Shown: one piece after another, positions 58,497 to 64,000 of the stretch
How positions within the stretch are numbered: the stretch's first letter is position 1
Layout of the letters: every line of letters starts with the position of its first letter
Source: Nocardioides currus
GTDB taxonomy: Bacteria > Actinomycetota > Actinomycetes > Propionibacteriales > Nocardioidaceae
NCBI RefSeq assembly: GCF_003057875.1
Contig: NZ_PYXZ01000008.1
Location: 1-64,000 of the forward strand
Length of the DNA stretch: 64,000 nt
Direction of reading: 5' to 3'
The notes under the pieces: generated by a model
What the model saw: only the letters and a program-made list of their open reading frames with translations
Databases searched by the model: none
Told to the model about the DNA's origin: nothing
Program-made: the position numbers and the translations under genes

Positions 58497-58981
58497 GGGC
58501 CGCCGAGCGCGACGCGGCCTTCACCGCCTACGTCGCCGCGCGCCAGACCTACCTGCGCCGGATCGCCTACGCCGTCTGCGGGGACTGGCACCAGGCCGAC
58601 GACCTGCTCCAGGTCGCGTTGACGAAGCTGTACGTCGCGTGGCCGCGCCTGCGCCGCCAGGGCGCCGAGGACGCCTACGTGCGACAGATCATCGTGCGCT
58701 CGCACATCGACGAGACCAGGCGGCCGCACCGGCGCGAGACGCCCGGCCTCGACGGCCACGATCCGAGCGCACGCGAGCCGCTGCCGGTGGAGGAGCGCAG
58801 TGCGCTGTTCGAGGCCCTCCAGGACCTACCGGTGATGCAGCGCAAGGTCGTGGTGCTGCGCCACTGGCTCGGCCTCGACGTGCGGGAGACCGCCCGCGAG
58901 CTCGGCATCGCCGAGGGCACCGTGAAGAGCCACAGCTCGCGCGGGCTCGCGACGCTGGAGGCCGCCCTGACGTCTCGCTGA
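58493..58981 (+). CDS. SigE-family ECF RNA polymerase sigma factor
   Basis: The 162-aa sigma factor of the SigE (TIGR02983-like) group has region 2 (DAAFTAYVAARQTYLRRIAYAVCGDWHQADDLLQ and VALTKLYVAWPRL) and region 4 (LPVMQRKVVVLRHWLGLDVRETARELGIAEGTVKSHSSRGLATLE). The GTG start overlaps the upstream membrane protein gene. It probably responds to envelope stress through that partner. Target promoters are not identified here. Confidence 0.9.
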   Translation: MRAAERDAAFTAYVAARQTYLRRIAYAVCGDWHQADDLLQVALTKLYVAWPRLRRQGAEDAYVRQIIVRSHIDETRRPHRRETPGLDGHDPSAREPLPVEERSALFEALQDLPVMQRKVVVLRHWLGLDVRETARELGIAEGTVKSHSSRGLATLEAALTSR

Positions 58982-59067
58982 GGGCTCGATTGCCCCAAAT
59001 GAGGCGATTCATCGCCGCGCGGATCGTGATGCCATGCCACTGGGTAGGGGCACGGATCAATGGGGTC

Positions 59068-62000
59068 ATGGGGGCACCGATGCACGGCTGGGGACTCGGG
59101 AACATCAAGCACGCCCTGATCGCGGGGGCGCTGGTCGCGGGGCTGCTCGCGACCCCGCAGGCGGCACTGACCGCTACGGCCGCCGCCGCGGCCTGCGCGA
59201 ACGACATCGCCTGCGAGAACGAGCTGCCGGGCGCACCGCCGAGCGAGTGGGACATCTCCGGTTCCGGCGACCCCGACGTGCAGGGGTTCTCGACCGACAT
59301 CTCGGTCGACCGCGGCGAGCGGATCGACTTCAAGGTGCGGTCCACGACGCCGTACACGATCCGGATCTACCGCACGGGCTACTACCAGGGACTGGGGGCG
59401 CGGCTGGTCCAGGCGCTGCCGGGCACGATCCAGCCCCAGTCGCAGCCGCCGTGCATCAACGACGTCACCACCGACCTCCTCGACTGCGGCAACTGGGACG
59501 TCTCCGCGTCGTGGGACGTCCCCGCGAGCGCCGTGTCGGGCGTCTACATCGCCGTGCTCAACCGGCAGGGAGGCGGCGCCAGCCACATCACGTTCATCGT
59601 CCGCGACGACACGAGCCACTCCGACCTCGTGTTCCAGACCTCCGACACGACCTGGCAGGCCTACAACCGGTTTGGCGCCGACTTCTACGGCGGCGGCACA
59701 CACGGCTCCCCGGCCCGCGCCTACAAGATCTCCTACAACCGGCCGATGGTCACGCGCGGTGCCGTCCCGTGGGGACGCGACTACTACTTCGCCAACGAGT
59801 TCCCGCTGGTGCGCTTCCTCGAGCGCAACGGCTACGACGTCTCCTACATCGCCGGGCCCGACACCGACCGTCGCGGCGACCTGCTGCGCAACCACCGGAC
59901 GTTCCTGTCGGTGGGCCACGACGAGTACTGGTCCGGCCGGCAGCGCGCCAACGTCGAGGCCGCCCGCGACGCCGGGGTCAACCTGATGTTCCTCTCGGGC
60001 AACGAGATGTACTGGCGCGTGCGCTGGGAGCCCTCGATCGACGGCAGCTCGACGTCCTACCGCACGCTCACGAGCTACAAGGAGACCTGGCAGTTCGGCA
60101 AGGTCGACCCGTCGGCGGAGTGGACCGGCACGTTCCGCGACCCGCGCTACGCGTCGCAGGCCAACGGCGCCGGGCTGCCCGAGAACGCCGTGACGGGCAC
60201 GATCTTCAAGGCCAACCACGACGACCTCGCACTCACCGTCGACGCCCGCGAGGGCCGCCTGCGGCTGTGGCGCAACACCAGCCTCGCGGGGCTGCCCGCC
60301 GGCGAGTCGCGCCAGCTCACACCGTCGACGGTGGGCTACGAGTCCGACGAGGACCTCGACAACGGCTTCCGCCCGCCCGGCCTGATCAGGCTCTCGACCA
60401 CGGTCGGCCCCACGCCGCAGTACGTCCACGGGTTCGGCAACCTCGAGGAGCCGACGTACATCCGACCCGGCACCACCACCCACCACCTGACGATGTACCG
60501 CGCCGCCAGCGGCGCGCTGGTCTTCGGCGCCGGCACCGTCCAGTGGACGTGGGGCCTCGACGACACCCACGACGCACCGGGGACGCCGCCGCCGGCCGAC
60601 GACCGCATGCAGCAGGCGCAGGTCAACCTGCTGGCCGACATGGGCGCCCAGCCGACCACCCTGATGCCGACGCTGACACCGGCGAGCGCGTCCACCGACA
60701 CCGTCGGGCCCACGGTCGCGATCACCTCCGGTGCCGCCGGCCAGCAGGCCAACGGTGACCGGGTGACGATCGAGGGCACCGCGACCGACGCGGGCGGCGG
60801 CGAGGTCGCCGGCGTCGAGGTCTCCACCGACCGCGGGGCCACGTGGCACCCCGCCACCGGCACCACGAGCTGGAGCTACACCTACACCCAGCACGGGTAC
60901 GGCGCTCGCGCGGTCCGCGTCCGCGCGGTCGACGACAGCGCCAACATCGGACCGGCCCGGACCCGCCACCCGGACGTCGCCTGCCCGTGCTCGATCTTCG
61001 GCGACGAGGTCCCCGAGACCCCGGCCGACAGCGACACCTCGGCCAGCCACCTCGGCCTGCGGTTCGTGCCCACCCGCGACGGCCAGGTCACCGGCGTCCG
61101 GTTCTACAAGGGTCCCGGCAACGACGGCGTGCACGTCGGCCGGCTGTGGAGCGCGACCGGCGTCGAGCTCGCCCAGGCGACGTTCTCCGCGGAGAGCGCC
61201 ACCGGCTGGCAGCAGGTCTCCTTCGCCAGCCCGGTGGCCGTGCAGGCCGGGCAGACCTACGTCGTCTCCTACACGGCACCGCAGGGCAGGTACGCCGTCC
61301 TCAGCGACGCCTTCGAGCTCGCCGGGATCGAGGCCGACCCGCTCTCGGTCCCCGGTGGCTTCGCCGGCGGCGAGTCCGGGGTCTACGCCAACTCGCCCAC
61401 CGGCTTCCCCGACCAGAGCTTCCGCAACACCAACTACTACGTCGACGTGCTGTTCCAGCCGTCGGGCGCACCGGACGGGGCGCCGACGCTGGCCGTGACC
61501 GACCGCCAGCCCGCCCCGGGCGCGACCGGCGTCGCGACGAACGCTTCCGTCACCGTGGGCTTCAGCGCGCCGGTCGAGCCCGGCCACTCCTTCACGCTCC
61601 GCTCCGGCGGCTCGCCGGTCGCCGGCAGCGTCTCGTCCTCCGAGGGTGGCCGCCGACTGACCTTCACCCCCTCGGCCGCCCTGCCGGCGCTGGCGCAGGT
61701 CACGGTCGACCTCGCCGGCGTCACGTCCGACGACGGAGTCGACCTCGAGCCGCTCTCGTGGACGTTCACCACGGCCGCGGGGCCCGCCACGCCGCCGGGC
61801 ACCCCGGGCACACCGGGCACCCCGGGCAACCCAGGTGACACCGGCAACCCGGGCGATCCCGCCCACCCCGCGCAGGGCCTGCGGAGCGCCACCCTGTTCG
61901 GCGGCACGAAGCCGACGTCGAGACCCTCAGCCAGGCGCGGGACCGAGGTGGGCGTCCAGTTCAGCGCGACGAGGGACGGCACTGTCACGGCGCTGCGCTA

Positions 62001-62373
62001 CTTCCAGGTGCGCGGCACCCCGGCACCGAGATCGGTGTCGTTGTGGTCCAGCAACGGCACGCGACTGGCGAAGGTGACGCTGCCGAGGGCGGGGTCCCGG
62101 CCGACGAAGGGGGGCTGGCGCGTGATCGAGGTGGACGCCCCCGTCGCGCTGAGCGAGGGCCGTTCCTACGTCGCTTCCTACTACCTGCCCGCGGGCGGTG
62201 CCGCGCGGACCACGCACTTCTACAAGACCCAGGTGTGGAAGTCCGGGCCGCTGCGCGCCGCCAGGGCGGGGAACGGCCGGTTCGTCATCGCCGGCAGGAG
62301 CCGTTTCCCGCGTCGGGTGGCGCGAGGCGTCAACTTCTTCGCCGACGTCCGGTTCGTCTTCCAGGACCGATGA
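59068..62373 (+). CDS. Large secreted N,N-dimethylformamidase-beta-like protein with DUF4082 domains
   Basis: The 1101-aa exported protein has a signal peptide at about 1-40 and the N,N-dimethylformamidase beta-subunit-like domain at about 60-540 (FQTSDTTWQAYNRFG, VSYIAGPDTDRR, SVGHDEYWSGRQR, MFLSGNEMYWRVRWEP). An Ig-like domain covers about 545-630, DUF4082 about 645-797, and a Big_5-like Ig domain about 805-905. A collagen-like Gly-Thr-Pro/Gly-Asn-Pro linker near 910-932 leads to a second DUF4082 (938-1101). It is probably a cell-surface or polysaccharide-associated protein. The start is uncertain among ATG 58999, 59068 and 59080. Confidence 0.8.
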   Translation: MGAPMHGWGLGNIKHALIAGALVAGLLATPQAALTATAAAAACANDIACENELPGAPPSEWDISGSGDPDVQGFSTDISVDRGERIDFKVRSTTPYTIRIYRTGYYQGLGARLVQALPGTIQPQSQPPCINDVTTDLLDCGNWDVSASWDVPASAVSGVYIAVLNRQGGGASHITFIVRDDTSHSDLVFQTSDTTWQAYNRFGADFYGGGTHGSPARAYKISYNRPMVTRGAVPWGRDYYFANEFPLVRFLERNGYDVSYIAGPDTDRRGDLLRNHRTFLSVGHDEYWSGRQRANVEAARDAGVNLMFLSGNEMYWRVRWEPSIDGSSTSYRTLTSYKETWQFGKVDPSAEWTGTFRDPRYASQANGAGLPENAVTGTIFKANHDDLALTVDAREGRLRLWRNTSLAGLPAGESRQLTPSTVGYESDEDLDNGFRPPGLIRLSTTVGPTPQYVHGFGNLEEPTYIRPGTTTHHLTMYRAASGALVFGAGTVQWTWGLDDTHDAPGTPPPADDRMQQAQVNLLADMGAQPTTLMPTLTPASASTDTVGPTVAITSGAAGQQANGDRVTIEGTATDAGGGEVAGVEVSTDRGATWHPATGTTSWSYTYTQHGYGARAVRVRAVDDSANIGPARTRHPDVACPCSIFGDEVPETPADSDTSASHLGLRFVPTRDGQVTGVRFYKGPGNDGVHVGRLWSATGVELAQATFSAESATGWQQVSFASPVAVQAGQTYVVSYTAPQGRYAVLSDAFELAGIEADPLSVPGGFAGGESGVYANSPTGFPDQSFRNTNYYVDVLFQPSGAPDGAPTLAVTDRQPAPGATGVATNASVTVGFSAPVEPGHSFTLRSGGSPVAGSVSSSEGGRRLTFTPSAALPALAQVTVDLAGVTSDDGVDLEPLSWTFTTAAGPATPPGTPGTPGTPGNPGDTGNPGDPAHPAQGLRSATLFGGTKPTSRPSARRGTEVGVQFSATRDGTVTALRYFQVRGTPAPRSVSLWSSNGTRLAKVTLPRAGSRPTKGGWRVIEVDAPVALSEGRSYVASYYLPAGGAARTTHFYKTQVWKSGPLRAARAGNGRFVIAGRSRFPRRVARGVNFFADVRFVFQDR

Positions 62374-62378
62374 GCACC

Positions 62379-63041
62379 TCAGCCGCGCCAGGCGTCGCCG
62401 CCCGACAGGTCCGCGTGCTCGCGGATCCAGCCGTGCATCGCGATCGCCGCCGCCGAGCTGGCGTTGATGGAGCGGGTCGAACCGAACTGCGCGATCGAGA
62501 AGGTCCCGTCGCACACCTCGCGCGCCACCTCGGAGAGCCCCGGGCCCTCCTGGCCGAAGAGGAAGCACACCTCGCGTGGCAGCGCCATCGTCTCGAGGTG
62601 CGCAGCGCCGGGGAGGTTGTCGATGCCGAGCAGCCGCACACCGCGCTCGTGCAGGTAGGAGGCCAGGTCCTCGGGCGTCGGGTGGTGCCGCACGTGCTGG
62701 TAGCGGTCGGTGACCATCGCACCGCGACGGTTCCAGCGCCGGTTGCCGACGATGTGGACCTCGGCGGCGAGGAAGGCGTTGGCCGTGCGGACGATCGTGC
62801 CGATGTTGAAGTCGTGCTGCCAGTTCTCGATCGCGACGTGGAATCCGTGCCGCCGGGTGTCCAGGTCGGCGACGATCGCCTCGAGCCTCCAGTAGCGGTA
62901 GCGGTCGACCACGTTGCGCCGGTCGCCCTCGCGCAGCAGCTCCGCGTCGTACTCCTCACCGACCGGCCACTCGCCCTCCCACGGACCGACGCCGACCTCG
63001 GGCGGGCCGTGCGGCATCGGGTCGTACGGCGCTCGCTCCAC
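62379..63041 (-). CDS. TrmH/SpoU-family RNA 2'-O-methyltransferase
   Basis: The 220-aa SPOUT enzyme has motif 1 HDFNIGTIVRTANAFLAAEV, motif 2 CFLFGQEGPGLS and motif 3 FGSTRSINASSAAAIAMHGW, which form the knotted SAM site. It has an N-terminal extension of about 60 residues. It should methylate a ribose in tRNA or rRNA, and the exact position is not predictable. GTG 63041 lies six bases after TAGGGT (leaderless). It is divergent from the DedA gene. Confidence 0.88.
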   Translation of the reverse strand: MERAPYDPMPHGPPEVGVGPWEGEWPVGEEYDAELLREGDRRNVVDRYRYWRLEAIVADLDTRRHGFHVAIENWQHDFNIGTIVRTANAFLAAEVHIVGNRRWNRRGAMVTDRYQHVRHHPTPEDLASYLHERGVRLLGIDNLPGAAHLETMALPREVCFLFGQEGPGLSEVAREVCDGTFSIAQFGSTRSINASSAAAIAMHGWIREHADLSGGDAWRG

Positions 63042-63047
63042 GAGGCA

Positions 63048-63053
63048 ACCCTA
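63048..63053 (-). promoter_or_regulatory. -10-like hexamer for the leaderless TrmH-family gene
   Basis: TAGGGT precedes GTG 63041 by six nt. Confidence 0.45.
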
Positions 63054-63068
63054 TGCGGGTCCTCCCGT

Positions 63069-63074
63069 TAGGCT
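63069..63074 (+). promoter_or_regulatory. -10-like hexamer for the leaderless DedA gene
   Basis: TAGGCT is followed by GACCGGC and GTG 63082. The same GACCGGC spacer precedes ATG 20731. Confidence 0.45.
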
Positions 63075-63081
63075 GACCGGC

Positions 63082-63813
63082 GTGATGGCGCTCCTGGATC
63101 TGCATCCGCTCCTGCTGGGCATGGACTGGATGGATCCCAACTGGCTCCTCGACCAGTTCGGGCAGACGCTCTTCTGGCTCAGCCTCGCCATCATCTTCGT
63201 CGAGTGCGGACTGTTCTTCCCGTTCCTGCCGGGCGACACCCTGCTGTTCGCGATGGGGCTGTTCATCGCCGGCGACAAGATCAGCATCGTCCCCGGTCAC
63301 CACTCGATCGACCTGGTGATCGCGATGGTGCTCTTCGTCGTCGCGGCGATCGGCGGCAACGTGGCCGGCTACGAGATCGGTCGCGCCATCGGGCCGCCGC
63401 TCTACGAGCGCGACGGACGGATCCTCAAGCGCAAGTACTTCGACCAGACGACCGCCTTCTTCGACAAGCACGGCAACAAGGCGCTGGTCATCGGCCGCTT
63501 CGTCCCGTTCGTGCGCACCTACATCACCGTCGTGGCCGGGGTGACCCGGATGGACCGACGGCGGTTCTTCTTCTGGAGCCTCGTGGGCGCGGTCGGATGG
63601 GTCCTGTCGATCACGCTGCTGGGCTACTTCCTCGGCGCGGCCTTCCCGTGGCTCGGGGAGAACATCGACTACGCGATCATCGCGATCCTGGCCTTCTCGG
63701 TGATCCCGATCGCCTGGGAGTGGTGGCGCCACAAGCGCACGGCCGGGCCGGAGGCCGCGGACAACGACGGGGACGGGGTGCCCGACCGCAACATCGCGGG
63801 CCAGGACGTCTAG
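63082..63813 (+). CDS. DedA family membrane protein
   Basis: The 243-aa protein of the DedA (SNARE-associated) family is a putative undecaprenyl-phosphate or lipid flippase. It shows FVECGLFFPFLPGDTLLF near residue 40, GGNVAGYEIGRAIGPPL, and the hallmark FDKHGNKALVIGRFVPFVRTYITVVAGVTRM with the essential Arg, then GAVGWVLSITLLGYFLG. The C-terminus is hydrophilic and acidic (EAADNDGDGVPD). GTG 63082 fits the seven-base spacing from TAGGCT; ATG 63085 is the alternative start. Confidence 0.9.
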   Translation: MMALLDLHPLLLGMDWMDPNWLLDQFGQTLFWLSLAIIFVECGLFFPFLPGDTLLFAMGLFIAGDKISIVPGHHSIDLVIAMVLFVVAAIGGNVAGYEIGRAIGPPLYERDGRILKRKYFDQTTAFFDKHGNKALVIGRFVPFVRTYITVVAGVTRMDRRRFFFWSLVGAVGWVLSITLLGYFLGAAFPWLGENIDYAIIAILAFSVIPIAWEWWRHKRTAGPEAADNDGDGVPDRNIAGQDV

Positions 63814-63931
63814 CACCCGAAGATCAACAGGACCTCCAAGAATCGGCAAAATCTACCGTATCCTCGGCCCCGAATCGAAGTTGTAGCGGCACCGGCGGGT
63901 CGTCCGCCCGGTCGACTCGGCGAGGGGCACG

Positions 63932-64000
63932 ATGGCACCGCACGCACGACCCACATCCGTCATGTCGGTGCTGCGCGCCGCCGCCGCCCTGCTGATGGTG
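63932..64000 (+). CDS. N-terminal fragment of an exported or membrane protein (cut by the window edge)
   Basis: Only 23 codons are visible from ATG 63932, which has GAGGGG five to six bases upstream: a short basic region with Arg and Pro, then the start of a hydrophobic stretch (VLRAAAALLMV), as in a signal peptide. The 118-bp gap after DedA is locally AT-rich (about 63825-63870) and probably contains its promoter. Product unknown. Confidence 0.5.
   Translation, partial: MAPHARPTSVMSVLRAAAALLMV

Noticed and set aside
63204-63995. Plus-strand open frame overlapping DedA to the window end
   Set aside because: It is in another frame of DedA with Arg/Gly-rich shadow composition.

Overview
The window comes from a high-GC actinobacterium, most likely Nocardioides or a close relative of the Nocardioidaceae. 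Signs are the strong G/C third-position bias, many GTG starts, actinobacterial family markers (DUF3073, DUF3151, DUF3817, DUF3311 beside an MctP-like symporter, SigE-family sigma factors), valine-type dehydrogenase, class I lysyl-tRNA synthetase and small-type PurL with PurS and PurQ. It reads as core chromosome with small accessory islands. No insertion sequence, phage or CRISPR array was seen.

Layout. 1-2756: an 89-bp tandem array of overlapping mini-ORFs, a short cytochrome P450, and a histidine kinase overlapping the P450 by 4 nt. 2799-2915: tRNA-Phe and a hairpin terminator. 3027-8300: secreted GDSL hydrolase, lytic transglycosylase, BKACE-like enzyme, an orphan propeller-like protein and valine dehydrogenase. 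8373-11313: DUF3073, purM and purF. 11326-14146: two-subunit molybdenum hydroxylase. 14256-22264: peptidases (M28, M20, M81), CutC, GNAT, sterol-carrier-like protein and an alpha/beta hydrolase. 22277-42578: the rest of the purine genes (purL, purQ-purS, purC, purB-purD, purA), interspersed with a DUF1906 lysozyme-like protein, an RTX-type protein, acyl-CoA ligase, sulfotransferase, MFS pump and an ABC exporter. 42687-49431: diacylglycerol-kinase-like protein, HTH regulator, lysS, a WXG100-like pair, a 2OG-Fe(II) oxygenase and DUF3151. 49444-54215: carboxylate symporter with a CRP/GlxR-like site, then an AbiEi-like gene bracketed by two related 72-bp palindromes, then a lysine-rich secreted protein. 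54323-64000: a second MFS pump, fba, a duplicated sigma-factor locus, a large multidomain secreted protein, a TrmH-family methyltransferase, DedA, and the first codons of another gene.

How the genes work together. Purine biosynthesis is the backbone: PurF, PurD, PurSQL, PurM, PurC, PurB and PurA are present. The third step (PurN/T), PurK/E and PurH lie elsewhere. The genes are dispersed as several transcription units, and most have a TANNNT hexamer 6-8 nt before the start codon, the layout of leaderless actinobacterial mRNAs. In four cases the TAG stop codon of the upstream gene forms the first half of that hexamer.

The best candidates for something undescribed are: (i) the tandem mini-ORFs before the P450, whose peptides carry a Phe-Tyr-Ser-Trp tract and differ between copies mostly by synonymous changes, which suggests precursors of a P450-modified RiPP; (ii) the palindrome-flanked AbiEi-like gene; (iii) the sigma locus where a membrane-protein leader is fused to a degenerate SigE-like copy; (iv) the WXG100-like gene pair.
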